NCBI GenBank assembly: GCA_964529035.1
Contig: CAZGUG010000033.1
Span: forward strand, 1-21,637
Reading direction: 5' to 3'
DNA: 21,637 nt
Origin: CAZGUG01 sp964529035
Lineage (GTDB): Bacteria > Bacillota > Clostridia > Ch29
Positions 6,659-14,731 of this stretch are shown here, piece by piece (within the stretch, counting starts at the first letter, position 1; each line of letters opens with the position of its first letter). A program made the position numbers and the translations under genes. The notes beneath the pieces are model-generated. The model saw only the letters and a list, made by a program, of their open reading frames with translations. It did not search any database and had not been told where the DNA came from.

Positions 6659-7165
6659 ATTAGTAAGGAATTGCAGGTAAACGAGAAAATCAGAGACAGA
6701 GAAGTAAGACTTATTGACGCTAACGGGGAGCAGTTGGGGATAATGTCTGCAAGGGATGCCCAAAAGATCGCCTATGACAGGCAGCTTGACCTTGTGAAGG
6801 TAGCACCCCAGGCAAAGCCGCCGGTGTGTCGGATTATGGACTACGGCAAATACAAGTATGAAACAAGCAAAAAGGAAAAAGAAGCCAGGAGAAACCAGAA
6901 GATAGTCAATATAAAAGAGGTTAGGCTTTCGCCCACGATTGAAGAGCATGATTTGAATGTAAAGAAAAGAAATGCGGAAAAGTTTTTAAACAATGGTGAC
7001 AAGGTAAAGGTCAGCATAAGGTTCAGGGGAAGGCAGTTAAGCCATACCGACATTGGACGTGCAATAATGGACAAATTCGCCAGTGACCTTGATGAACTGG
7101 CTGTTATTGAACGCAGACCAAGGCTTGAAGGTAAGAACATGATAATGATTATGTCACCCAAGTAG
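6659..7165 (+). CDS. infC: Translation initiation factor IF-3, AUU start
   Basis: 168 residues. IF-3 binds the 30S subunit, prevents premature 50S joining and proofreads the start codon and initiator tRNA. The start is ATT at 6659-6661, giving (M)SKELQVNEKIRDREVRLID. GGAGGTGA (6645-6652) is a well-placed ribosome-binding site. An in-frame TGA at 6650-6652 excludes any start further upstream, and a TTG at 6671 would cut conserved N-terminal residues. The rare AUU start is well known for infC and lets IF-3 repress its own translation by discriminating against it. The N-terminal domain holds AYDRQLDLVKVAPQAKPPVCRIMDYGKYK split by the usual linker; the C-terminal domain contains the EVRLSPTIEEHDLNVK and FRGRQLSH segments. 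Confidence 0.96.
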   Translation: MSKELQVNEKIRDREVRLIDANGEQLGIMSARDAQKIAYDRQLDLVKVAPQAKPPVCRIMDYGKYKYETSKKEKEARRNQKIVNIKEVRLSPTIEEHDLNVKKRNAEKFLNNGDKVKVSIRFRGRQLSHTDIGRAIMDKFASDLDELAVIERRPRLEGKNMIMIMSPK

Positions 7166-7189
7166 ATTTACCAAACAGGAGGTATTAAT

Positions 7190-7387
7190 ATGGCAAAGAT
7201 GAAAACCCACAGGGGTGCGGCAAAGAGATTCAAGCTTACAAAGTCAGGGAAAATAAAGAGGGCAAAGGCCTACAAAAGCCACATACTGACAAAAAAGACG
7301 GCAAAAAGAAAGAAAAACCTAAGACAGGCTACCCATGTAAGCGAAGCCGAAACCAAGAGAGTGAAAAAATTACTGCCCTATGCGTAA
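7190..7387 (+). CDS. rpmI: 50S ribosomal protein L35
   Basis: A 65-residue, strongly basic protein of standard length, starting MAKMKTHRGAAKRFKLTKSG, which is diagnostic of L35. It is part of the large ribosomal subunit. AGGAGG precedes the ATG by about 6 bases. It sits 24 bases after infC in the conserved infC-rpmI-rplT operon and would share the leader control acting at the operon's 5' end. Confidence 0.98.
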   Translation: MAKMKTHRGAAKRFKLTKSGKIKRAKAYKSHILTKKTAKRKKNLRQATHVSEAETKRVKKLLPYA

Positions 7388-7411
7388 GTAAAGTACAAGG
7401 AGGATATATAT

Positions 7412-7780
7412 ATGGCCAGAGTTAAGAGAGCTGTTAATGCAAAGAAAAAGCATAAGAAGATATTAAAACTAGCGAAGGGATACAGGGGAGCAAAGAGCAA
7501 GCTGTACAGAACGGCAAACCAGGCGGTAATGAAATCCCTTATGTATGCATATATCGGAAGAAGATTGAAGAAGAGGGATTACAGGAGATTGTGGATAGCA
7601 AGGATTAATGCTGCTTCCAGGGCAAACGGAATGTCATACAGTAAGCTTATAAGCGGTTTGAAAAACGCCGGTATAGAAATAAACAGAAAAATGCTGGCAG
7701 ACATGGCGGTAAACGATGCAGAAGGGTTCAGCGAACTAGTAAGCGTCGCCAGAAATCAACCTACAGAGCAGTCAAATTAA
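7412..7780 (+). CDS. rplT: 50S ribosomal protein L20
   Basis: 122 residues, a few more than the common 117-119, with the extra residues in the C-terminal tail. MARVKRAVNAKKKHKKILKL opens the protein, then the conserved GYRGAKSKLYRTANQAVMKS and the RRDY-like KKRDYRRLWIARINAA block. L20 is needed for early 50S assembly. In Firmicutes it is also the repressor that binds the operon leader, which would close a feedback loop with the attenuator at 6509-6614. AAGGAGG lies upstream of the ATG. The stop codon forms part of the terminator stem. Confidence 0.98.
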   Translation: MARVKRAVNAKKKHKKILKLAKGYRGAKSKLYRTANQAVMKSLMYAYIGRRLKKRDYRRLWIARINAASRANGMSYSKLISGLKNAGIEINRKMLADMAVNDAEGFSELVSVARNQPTEQSN

Positions 7781-7805
7781 AAGTGAGCCACAGGTTCACT
7801 TTTTT
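7778..7805 (+). terminator. Rho-independent terminator after rplT
   Basis: AAAGTGA (7780-7786) pairs with TCACTTT (7796-7802), followed by more T. The stem begins within the rplT stop codon, so the operon ends here and the potassium transporter genes need another promoter. A weak candidate, TTGTCG (7804-7809) with CTTAAT (7826-7831) 16 bases on, lies just after. Confidence 0.8.
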
Positions 7806-7864
7806 GTCGATTTAGGAGTGTTTGGCTTAATGTCGCTTTGATGCGGAGAGCTTGATTAGAGGTG

Positions 7865-9244
7865 ATGGACATAAAAAGAAGGATAATTGCCGGAGCCGGC
7901 GGCAGGAAAAACAAAAACTTCAGGCTGGAACCTTCTCAAGTGCTGGTGCTGGGGTTTATTGTGCTGATTATTTTCGGGGCCTTCCTGCTTTCGCTGCCCT
8001 ATGCAGCGGCGGACGGCGGAGGAACAAACTTTCTTGATGCCCTTTTTACGGCTACGTCGGCGGTCTGTGTTACCGGCCTGGTTGTGGTGGATACCGGTAC
8101 ATACTGGTCGGTATTCGGGAAAGTGATAATTATGCTGCTTATTCAAATAGGCGGACTGGGCTTTATGACCTTTGCCACAATGATTTTTATCATTCTCGGC
8201 AGAAGGATAAGCCTCAGGGAACGGCTGGTTATACAACAGCAGCAAAACCGGCTGAACTTGCAGGGGGTTGTAAGGCTTACCCAATATATAATAATCGGCA
8301 CTCTCCTGGTAGAGGGAATAGGGGCCGTCCTGCTCTCTTTAAGGTTTGTACCGCAGTTCGGACCGGCAAAGGGACTGGCCTACGGGGTTTTTCATTCGGT
8401 TTCGGCATTCTGCAATGCGGGGTTCGATTTAATAGGCGGTTACAGGAGTTTTACGCCCTATGTAAGCGATTACCTGGTAAACGGCATAATTATCACACTG
8501 CTGATAATCGGAGGCCTGGGGTTTTCGGTAATAGCCGAAATGCTGAGGGGTAAAAAGCCGAGGAGGTATTCGCTGCATACAAAGCTTGTGCTTTTGCTGA
8601 CGGTTATACTGCTGGGCCTGGGTGCGGTGCTTACCCTGGTTCTTGAATATTCAAATCCGGCCACCCTCGGCCCGCTGTCACCCGGGGGGAAACTCATGGC
8701 TTCCCTGTTTCACTCGGCGACCCCGAGGACTGCCGGGTTCAATACGCTGCCGACAAATGAACTGACCAACGCAACCCGATTTTTGAACATTATTCTGATG
8801 TTCATAGGCGGCTCTTCCGGGTCCACCGCTGGGGGCGTTAAAACCACCACCGCCGGAATACTAATATGGACTGTGGTATCGGTGGTTAAGGGCAGAGAGG
8901 ATACCGAAGTTTTTGGAAGGCGGATTTCAAAGGAACTGGTGTACCGTGCCCTTACCATAGTGGTAATTTCCCTGCTTATTATAGCGGCGGTGGTGGCAGT
9001 GCTGACCATAACCGAGGATGCGGAATTTATGTATGTTTTATTTGAAGCGTTTTCCGCCTTCGGTACCGTAGGCCTCAGCATGGGAATAACCCCCGCCCTA
9101 ACGCCGGTTGGTAAAGCAATAATAATTGCGACAATGTATGCCGGAAGGCTGGGGCCCTTGACGGTAGCGCTTGCATTGGCCCGGAGACAGACAAAAAACA
9201 AGGCCAGGATGAGATACCCGGAAGAGAAAATTCTAGTGGGATAG
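7865..9244 (+). CDS. ktrB: KtrB/TrkH-family potassium uptake channel subunit
   Basis: 459 residues, an integral membrane protein built of four M1-P-M2 repeats that conducts K+ (with Na+ coupling in Ktr systems). The four selectivity-filter glycines are visible: VTGL (69-72), NAGF (184-187), TAGFN (289-293) and TVGLS (401-405). The intramembrane gate segment is GGSSGSTAGGVKTTT (315-329). The short N-terminus and length favour KtrB over the longer TrkH/TrkG. The ATG at 7865 is preferred; a GTG directly before it (7862) is an alternative, since AGAGGTG overlaps that codon and GGAGAG at 7845-7850 is rather far. The KtrA regulator gene follows after 4 bases. Only about 60 bases separate it from the rplT terminator, too few for a c-di-AMP riboswitch. 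Confidence 0.92.
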   Translation: MDIKRRIIAGAGGRKNKNFRLEPSQVLVLGFIVLIIFGAFLLSLPYAAADGGGTNFLDALFTATSAVCVTGLVVVDTGTYWSVFGKVIIMLLIQIGGLGFMTFATMIFIILGRRISLRERLVIQQQQNRLNLQGVVRLTQYIIIGTLLVEGIGAVLLSLRFVPQFGPAKGLAYGVFHSVSAFCNAGFDLIGGYRSFTPYVSDYLVNGIIITLLIIGGLGFSVIAEMLRGKKPRRYSLHTKLVLLLTVILLGLGAVLTLVLEYSNPATLGPLSPGGKLMASLFHSATPRTAGFNTLPTNELTNATRFLNIILMFIGGSSGSTAGGVKTTTAGILIWTVVSVVKGREDTEVFGRRISKELVYRALTIVVISLLIIAAVVAVLTITEDAEFMYVLFEAFSAFGTVGLSMGITPALTPVGKAIIIATMYAGRLGPLTVALALARRQTKNKARMRYPEEKILVG

Positions 9245-9248
9245 GACG

Positions 9249-9929
9249 GTGTTTGGATTGAAACAATTTGCAGTGCTTGGGCTGGGCAGGTTCGGCAGCA
9301 GCCTGGCGAAGACCCTTTACGAGTTGGGTCATGACGTGCTGGCAGTGGACGAAAGGGAAGACGTGGTCCAGGACATATCGGATTCGGTAACCCATGCCAT
9401 ACAGGCGGATGCCACCGATGAAAGCACCCTGCGCTCGATTGGGCTCAGGAACTTCGACGTGGCGGTTGTATCAATAGGCTCGGATATCCAGGCCAGCATA
9501 CTGGTTACACTTATAGTGAAAGAACTGGGAGTGGGTTACGTGGTCGCCAAGGCCCAGAGCGAGCTGCACGCCAAGGTGCTGTACAAGATTGGCGCCGACC
9601 GGGTGGTGTTCCCCGAGAGGGACATGGGTGTGAGAGTGGCACATAACCTGGTATCAACCAACATACTGGATTTTATTGAACTTTCCCAGGATTACAGCAT
9701 AATTGAAGTGGCGGCACTTCCGGAATGGAAGGACAGAACGCTGATGGAGCTTAACATGAGGGGGAAATACGGGATAAATGTTATAGCTATAAAGCGTGAA
9801 GGGGAAATCAACATATCACCCAAGGCCCAGGATAAGATTATTGAAAACGATGTGCTTGTTGTGGTGGGAGACAACGACGGTATAGCGCGATTGGAGAACA
9901 GGGCTCAGAAAGGAGCAGACAGGCAGTGA
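9249..9929 (+). CDS. ktrA: KtrA/TrkA-family potassium uptake regulatory subunit (RCK protein)
   Basis: A 226-residue cytoplasmic partner of the channel. The RCK_N Rossmann fold occupies about residues 5-125, with the nucleotide motif GLGRFG (11-16) and acidic AVDE (32-35) at the end of the second strand, as in ATP/ADP- or NAD-gated KtrA. The RCK_C domain spans about 140-218 (IIEVAALPEW through ENDVLVVVGD), the domain that binds c-di-AMP in characterised Firmicutes proteins. The start is GTG at 9249, 4 bases after ktrB; a TTG at 9258 would also keep the whole fold. Its stop overlaps the GTG start of the methyltransferase gene, so the three genes form one transcriptional unit. Confidence 0.92.
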   Translation: MFGLKQFAVLGLGRFGSSLAKTLYELGHDVLAVDEREDVVQDISDSVTHAIQADATDESTLRSIGLRNFDVAVVSIGSDIQASILVTLIVKELGVGYVVAKAQSELHAKVLYKIGADRVVFPERDMGVRVAHNLVSTNILDFIELSQDYSIIEVAALPEWKDRTLMELNMRGKYGINVIAIKREGEINISPKAQDKIIENDVLVVVGDNDGIARLENRAQKGADRQ

Positions 9930-10720
9930 TAACCAGCCGCGAAAATCACCTTATTAAAAAAATATACAGGCTGCATACCGTGGCGGGAAGAAAAAAGAAA
10001 GGCCAGTACTTCATCGAAGGCGTGCGCAGTGTTTTGCAGTCGCTGGAAGCAAAAGCACCTGTGGAAGAGGTGGTCTATTCGAAACAAATACACCGAATAT
10101 CCGGAGGCGGTGAGCTTGTAGAAAGAGTTCGGGATGCCGGGGTCAGGGCTGTGGAGATAAGCGAGAGTCTGTACGAAACGATAACCGATACCGAGAATCC
10201 ACAGCATATCCTGGCGGTTATAAACATGAAGGAATACAGGCTGGAGGACATAACTGCAGCTTCGGACCTTTTGCTTGTAATCGTGGACGGGCTTCAGGAC
10301 CCCGGAAACCTTGGAACCATTATCCGGACGGCGGATGCTGCCGGTGCCCATGGGGTGGTTTTGCTAAAAGGTACCGTTGACCTTTACAACCCGAAAACGG
10401 TAAGAAGCACGATGGGTTCTATATTCAGTATTCCGGTGGTACGGGAAAACGATACCGAGGGTTTGCTTGCCGGGCTGCATAAGTTAGGCGTGAGGCTTGT
10501 AGCAGCAAGCCCGGAGGGCGATACCTCCTATTGGGATATTGATTATCGCGGCAGAACAGGTATAATAATAGGCAATGAGGCCAACGGTATTTCGGAAATT
10601 GCAAGGAAAAGCTCGGACATAAGCGCGGTGCTGCCGATGCCCGGCGGTGCGGAGTCATTGAATGCTGCAGTAGCATGCGGGATTTTGCTTTACAAAGCCA
10701 TGGAGCAAAGGTTAACATAA
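9926..10720 (+). CDS. SpoU/TrmH-family RNA 2'-O-ribose methyltransferase
   Basis: A 264-residue SPOUT methyltransferase that uses S-adenosylmethionine to methylate a ribose in rRNA or tRNA. An N-terminal substrate-binding domain (about 1-105) carries the typical opening KKGQYFIEGVRSV (24-36). The trefoil-knot catalytic domain shows motif 1 DPGNLGTIIRTADAAG (125-140, with Asn128 and Arg134), motif 2 IIGNEANGIS (214-223) and motif 3 LPMPGGAESLNAAVACGILL (236-255). The gene position just before pheST is common in Clostridia, where the product is usually annotated as a 23S rRNA methyltransferase; the exact target nucleotide is not deducible. The GTG start at 9926 overlaps the ktrA stop and follows AAAGGAG. 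Confidence 0.92.
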   Translation: MITSRENHLIKKIYRLHTVAGRKKKGQYFIEGVRSVLQSLEAKAPVEEVVYSKQIHRISGGGELVERVRDAGVRAVEISESLYETITDTENPQHILAVINMKEYRLEDITAASDLLLVIVDGLQDPGNLGTIIRTADAAGAHGVVLLKGTVDLYNPKTVRSTMGSIFSIPVVRENDTEGLLAGLHKLGVRLVAASPEGDTSYWDIDYRGRTGIIIGNEANGISEIARKSSDISAVLPMPGGAESLNAAVACGILLYKAMEQRLT

Positions 10721-10727
10721 CAAAACC

Positions 10728-10756
10728 TTGTAATGGCCTGCGGCCTGTGATATAAT
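10728..10756 (+). promoter_or_regulatory. Sigma-A promoter for the yqzL-like ORF, T-box and pheST
   Basis: TTGTAA (10728-10733), exactly 17 bases, then TATAAT (10751-10756). It begins 8 bases after the methyltransferase stop. The next candidate start is the small ORF at 10808, and I found no better promoter between that ORF and the T-box, so one transcript probably carries all. Confidence 0.8.
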
Positions 10757-10807
10757 AAGCGCACAGGCTGATATTGGCAGTATTAACATGAAGGGTGGTC
10801 TTTTTCG

Positions 10808-10897
10808 ATGCTTACCGCTGACGTGTTCTGGAGAATGTTTGAGGCTACCGGCTCTATAGTTGCTTATTTAATGTACAGAAGTCTGCTTACACAATAG
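10808..10897 (+). CDS. Small YqzL-like protein (29 residues)
   Basis: The ORF encodes MLTADVFWRMFEATGSIVAYLMYRSLLTQ (written here only to show the pattern: FW..F...TGSI.AYL.Y, residues 7-23). The pattern matches the YqzL-like family of very small Firmicutes proteins, whose function is unknown; B. subtilis YqzL is longer (about 47 residues). AAGGGTGG at 10791-10798 is a plausible ribosome-binding site 9 bases before the ATG. The ORF sits about 50 bases downstream of a strong promoter and just before the pheS T-box, so it is transcribed irrespective of the T-box decision. It could be a real protein or a leader-like ORF; the family match favours a protein. Confidence 0.62.
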   Translation: MLTADVFWRMFEATGSIVAYLMYRSLLTQ

Positions 10898-10912
10898 ATA
10901 TTTAATATAACG

Positions 10913-11155
10913 CGATGAAGAAGGAAAGTAGAAAGGTTTCATCTGGCAGAGAGGGAATGTCACCGGCTGAAAGCATTCCTCAAAATGGGGCCCTTTGAAG
11001 TTCCCTTCCGAGCGGCGGGGCTGAATTCTTTTTGATAGTAGGTTCCGACGTAGAGCAAACGTTAATTTGCACGACTATTTCAACGAGGCCGTCATTTTAC
11101 GGTGAAGTAGGGTGGAACCACGGAGCATAACTTCGTCCCTTGGACGGAGTTTTTT
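10913..11155 (+). promoter_or_regulatory. T-box leader, phenylalanine (UUC) specific
   Basis: The leader has the T-box parts in order. The GA/AGTA stretch is GAAGGAAAGTAGAAAGG. The stem I apical hairpin is GGAATG (10954-10959) with CATTCC (10974-10979) around CTGAAAG. The specifier region GAAGTTCCCTTCCGAGC has UUC at 11001-11003. The T-box sequence AGGGTGGAACCACG lies at 11109-11122. The terminator pairs 11129-11138 with 11142-11151 and continues into T residues. Uncharged tRNA-Phe would stabilise the antiterminator and allow pheST transcription; charged tRNA would permit termination. The base after TGG (11116) is A, where a tRNA with discriminator A73 would be expected to need U; see findings. 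Confidence 0.93.
11129..11155 (+). terminator. T-box terminator before pheS
   Basis: A 10-bp stem (AACTTCGTCC at 11129-11138 with GGACGGAGTT at 11142-11151, one G-T pair) around a CTT loop runs into TTTT. It is the default-off structure of the T-box and excludes the antiterminator. Confidence 0.9.
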
Positions 11156-11207
11156 ATATTTTAAATACATACGGGCAAAACTGTAAACCAGAAGGGAGAT
11201 GGGAGTT

Positions 11208-12227
11208 ATGAAGGAAAAACTTAAGGTTATACTCGAAAATGCCAGCAAAGAAATTAAGGCCTGCCGGAAACCGGGCGAGATAGAAAGCAGTCGGGTAAAA
11301 TACCTGGGTAAAAAGGGAGAGCTGACGGCTTTATTAAGAGGCATGGGTAGTCTGTCCCCCGATGAAAGGCCGATCATGGGAAACCTGGTGAACAGCGCAA
11401 AGGAAGAAATAGAAGCGCTTTTGAAGGCTCAGAAAGAAAGAGTGATGGTATTCCAAAAGGAAAGACGGCTTAAAGAAGAGGAGATAGACATTACCATACC
11501 CGGAATCAGGTTTCCAAGGGGGAAAAAACATCCGCTTACCAAGACCCTTGAGGAGATAAAGAGCATATTTTTGGGACTTGGGTTCAGCATGATTGAAGGG
11601 CCGGAGGTTGAACTGGCCTACTACAATTTTACAGCGCTGAATATCCCCGAGGACCATCCGGCCAGGGATGTACAGGATACATTCTATATCAACGACGATA
11701 TCGTACTGCGCACCCATACGTCGCCGGACGAGCCCAGGGTGATGGAAAAAACAAAACCGCCCATAAGGGTTATTATTCCCGGCAGGGTATACCGTGCTGA
11801 CGATGTGGATGCCACGCATTCCCCGGTTTTTCACCAGATAGAAGGGCTGGTGGTTGATGAGGGGATTACGCTGGGTGACCTTAAGGGTACCTTTGACCTG
11901 TTTGTTAAAAAGCTGTACGGCGAGCATATGGAGACAAAATTCAGGCCCAGCCATTTCCCGTTCACAGAGCCCTCCGCCGAGATAGACGCCACCTGCTTTG
12001 TGTGCAACGGAAAGGGATGCAGGGTATGCAAGGATACCGGCTGGATTGAACTGTCGGGGGCCGGAATGACGCACCCGAAGGTCCTCGAAAGATGCGGCAT
12101 TGATACTTCGAAGTATTCGGGATTTGCCTTTGGGATGGGACTTGACCGGCTTACAATGCTTAAATACGGCATAGAGGATATGCGGCTTCTTTTTGAAAAC
12201 GATATAAGGTTCTTAAGTCAATTTTAG
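11208..12227 (+). CDS. pheS: Phenylalanyl-tRNA synthetase alpha subunit
   Basis: 339 residues, the usual bacterial length. PheS carries the class II catalytic core of the (alpha-beta)2 enzyme that charges tRNA-Phe. An N-terminal coiled coil (about 1-85) is followed by motif 2 GRVYRADDVDATHSPVFHQI (192-211), a small Cys-rich insert (Cys263, 266, 271, 274) and motif 3 GFAFGMGLDRL (305-315). The start is the ATG at 11208, since AAGGGAG (11192-11198) directly abuts the in-frame ATG at 11199 but is 9 bases from 11208. Unusual: the conserved active-site loop, normally HTSPVQ or HTSPMQ, reads HTSPDEPR (170-177). The gene is controlled by the upstream T-box and pheT follows after 12 bases. Confidence 0.97.
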   Translation: MKEKLKVILENASKEIKACRKPGEIESSRVKYLGKKGELTALLRGMGSLSPDERPIMGNLVNSAKEEIEALLKAQKERVMVFQKERRLKEEEIDITIPGIRFPRGKKHPLTKTLEEIKSIFLGLGFSMIEGPEVELAYYNFTALNIPEDHPARDVQDTFYINDDIVLRTHTSPDEPRVMEKTKPPIRVIIPGRVYRADDVDATHSPVFHQIEGLVVDEGITLGDLKGTFDLFVKKLYGEHMETKFRPSHFPFTEPSAEIDATCFVCNGKGCRVCKDTGWIELSGAGMTHPKVLERCGIDTSKYSGFAFGMGLDRLTMLKYGIEDMRLLFENDIRFLSQF

Positions 12228-12239
12228 GAGGGGAGTAGA

Positions 12240-14630
12240 ATGCTTGTACCTGTTAATTGGTTGAAAGATTATGTTGATATTGGTATGGACGTTGACCAGC
12301 TGGCGGATATCCTGACCATGTCGGGAACAAAGGTGGAGCTTATCCAGGAAGCCGGCGAGGTTATTGACAGGATTGTGGTGGGAAAGGTTACCGAAATAAA
12401 ACCCCATCCCAATGCCGACAAGCTGCTGATAGGCATGGTGGACGTGGGAGACAGGGTGCTTCAGCTTGTTACCGGTGCACTGAATGTAAAGAAGGGTGAT
12501 TTCATACCGGTGGCCCTTGACGGTGCGGTGCTGCCCGGCGGTACTGAAATAAACGCGGGCAGGATTCGCGGGGAGGATTCAGAGGGCATGATGTGCTCCG
12601 CCCTTGAACTGGCACTGGACCTTGACAGCCTTACGGAAGAAAAGAAGGAAGGCATATTCATCCTCGACGGTGAATACACGCCGGGTACCGATATTAGGGA
12701 GGTAATTAGCCTCAATGAAAAAGTGATTGACTTTGAGATTACCACCAACAGGCCGGACTGCCTCAGTATTTTAGGAATAGCCCGGGAAGTGGGAGCGGCC
12801 CTGGGAGTTCCGTGTAAAATGCCTGAAACGACGGCCAAAAACAAAAAAGGAAGCATTAAGGACTATTTAAAGGGCATTTCGATTCGGGAACCCGACCTGT
12901 GCTACAGGTATCTCGGCAGGGTTATTGACAATATAAACATAAAACCCTCACCCCAGTGGATGCAAAAAAGGCTTATCCAGGCGGGCATGAGACCGATAAA
13001 CAACATTGTGGACATAACCAACTATGTAATGCTGGAAACCGGTCAGCCCATGCATGCCTTTGACCTTGAAAAGGTCGGCGGCAGGGAAATTATAGTGAGG
13101 CGTGCCGGAGACGGTGAAAAAATTGTCACACTGGACGGTAAGGAAAGGAAATTGGATACCAACGACCTGATTATTGCGGATGCAAAGGAACCGGTAGGCA
13201 TAGCCGGGGTTATGGGGGGGGAGTATTCCGAAATAACGCAAAAAACCCGTACCATACTGCTGGAGACCGCCTCATTCAACGGATATAACGTAAGGAAAAC
13301 CAGCAAGAAGCTGGGTCTTTGGAGTGAAGCCTCTTTCCGGTTTGTAAGGGGTGTATACCAGGACCTTGCAGGGACGGCTTCTGAGAGGGCGGCGGCCCTT
13401 ATGGAACAGCTCGGGGCCGGAGAGGTGGTAGACGGTGTAATGGATGTGTATCCCAATCCGCCGAAGCCCTACTACCTGGAAGTGGAAGCCGAAAGGATAA
13501 ACAAGCTTATAGGAATCAGCTTATCCCCCCAAAGGATGAAGGATATGCTGGAGAGGCTGGAAATGAAGGTGGAGCTTAAGGACCGGAGGCTCTGCATTAC
13601 CATACCTACTTTCCGCCAGGATATACGCCTTGACTATGACATAGTGGAAGAGGTGGCAAGGCTGTACGGGTATGACAATATCCCCAAAACAGTCATGACG
13701 GGAAGCTGGGTGCTGGGCACCAGAAGCCGCAGGGAAAAAACAAGGGATAGGGTAAGGGACGTATTGTGCGGCTGCGGCATGTATGAGATTTACACCTATT
13801 CATTTGAGAGTCCTTCGGTATTTGATAAAATAAACCTGCCCAAAGACAGTGCGCTTCGGAAAACGGTGACAATACAAAATCCCCTCGGGGAAGAATACAG
13901 CATTATGAGAACAACCCTTCTTCCGTCAATGCTGAACGTAGTATCGCTAAACTACAACAGGGGAACCCAGAGGGCGGGATTTTACGAAATAGCGCCAAGG
14001 TTCATACCCCGGGAAATACCGCTTAAGGACCTGCCAGACGAAAAGATGACATTAGCCATAGGGCTTTACGGCGGGGAAGACTTTTATTCAATAAAGGGAA
14101 GGGTGGAAACACTGCTTGGAGAGCTTAACATTACCGGTTATGATTTCAGGAGGATTAAGGCCGGTCCGTATCACCCCGGAAGGGCCGCAGAGATACTGGT
14201 TGACGGTGAGACGTTGGGGATAATCGGCGAGGTGCATCCTGAGGTTTTGAAAAACTATGGTATTGAAGTGCGGACCTATGCCGGAGAGCTGGATTTTGAC
14301 CTGTTAATGGAAAAGGCGGACAGCCAGGTGACCTATACGCCCTTACCAAAGTATCCCTCGGTTAACAGGGATATTGCGGTGATTGTTGACAGAGAAGTTG
14401 AAGCGGGGACCCTGCATCAGATAATACAGGAGGCTGGCGGAGACATTGTAGAAGAAATAGGCCTTTTTGACATATATACCGGCGAGCAGATACCCGAAGG
14501 CAAAAAAAGCGTTGCCTATTCGCTGACGCTGCGGTCCAGGGAAAAAACCCTGACAGAACAGGAAGCGGGGGAGGTTATGCAAAAGGTTCTGAAAGGCTTG
14601 AAAAACAAGGCCGGAGCGGTGCTTAGATAA
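12240..14630 (+). CDS. pheT: Phenylalanyl-tRNA synthetase beta subunit
   Basis: 796 residues, normal for bacterial PheT. In order: an N-terminal tRNA-binding OB domain (about 40-150, IVVGKVTEIKPHPNADKL and the ALNVKKGD loop), the B3/B4 editing region that hydrolyses Tyr-tRNA-Phe (about 200-390), B5 (about 400-475), a catalytic-like core lacking class II active-site residues (about 480-680), and the C-terminal anticodon-binding FDX-ACB domain from about residue 700 (PLPKYPSVNRDIAVIV). AGGAGGGGAG precedes the ATG. It completes the heterotetramer with PheS, with which it is co-transcribed under T-box control. No terminator is evident after its stop. Confidence 0.97.
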   Translation: MLVPVNWLKDYVDIGMDVDQLADILTMSGTKVELIQEAGEVIDRIVVGKVTEIKPHPNADKLLIGMVDVGDRVLQLVTGALNVKKGDFIPVALDGAVLPGGTEINAGRIRGEDSEGMMCSALELALDLDSLTEEKKEGIFILDGEYTPGTDIREVISLNEKVIDFEITTNRPDCLSILGIAREVGAALGVPCKMPETTAKNKKGSIKDYLKGISIREPDLCYRYLGRVIDNINIKPSPQWMQKRLIQAGMRPINNIVDITNYVMLETGQPMHAFDLEKVGGREIIVRRAGDGEKIVTLDGKERKLDTNDLIIADAKEPVGIAGVMGGEYSEITQKTRTILLETASFNGYNVRKTSKKLGLWSEASFRFVRGVYQDLAGTASERAAALMEQLGAGEVVDGVMDVYPNPPKPYYLEVEAERINKLIGISLSPQRMKDMLERLEMKVELKDRRLCITIPTFRQDIRLDYDIVEEVARLYGYDNIPKTVMTGSWVLGTRSRREKTRDRVRDVLCGCGMYEIYTYSFESPSVFDKINLPKDSALRKTVTIQNPLGEEYSIMRTTLLPSMLNVVSLNYNRGTQRAGFYEIAPRFIPREIPLKDLPDEKMTLAIGLYGGEDFYSIKGRVETLLGELNITGYDFRRIKAGPYHPGRAAEILVDGETLGIIGEVHPEVLKNYGIEVRTYAGELDFDLLMEKADSQVTYTPLPKYPSVNRDIAVIVDREVEAGTLHQIIQEAGGDIVEEIGLFDIYTGEQIPEGKKSVAYSLTLRSREKTLTEQEAGEVMQKVLKGLKNKAGAVLR

Positions 14631-14646
14631 AATCAAATCAATAATT

Positions 14647-14676
14647 TTAGCCAGCAACCTCAGTATATGTTATAAT
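14647..14676 (+). promoter_or_regulatory. Possible promoter of zapA
   Basis: A perfect TATAAT (14671-14676) lies 55 bases before the zapA ATG. The -35 is weak (TTAGCC at 14647-14652, 18-base spacer), so the gene may rely partly on read-through from pheT. Confidence 0.45.
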
Positions 14677-14731
14677 AATATGTAATTAGCTGGTATTGGT
14701 TAATTATATGCTGGTACTGGAGGAGTTGGCC

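Noticed and set aside
7806..7864. Possible c-di-AMP riboswitch ahead of ktrB
   Set aside because: Fewer than 60 bases remain after the rplT terminator, too short for that riboswitch, and none of its conserved segments is visible.
11334..12074. A 246-codon open frame on the minus strand
   Set aside because: It lies antisense within pheS and shows no family resemblance.
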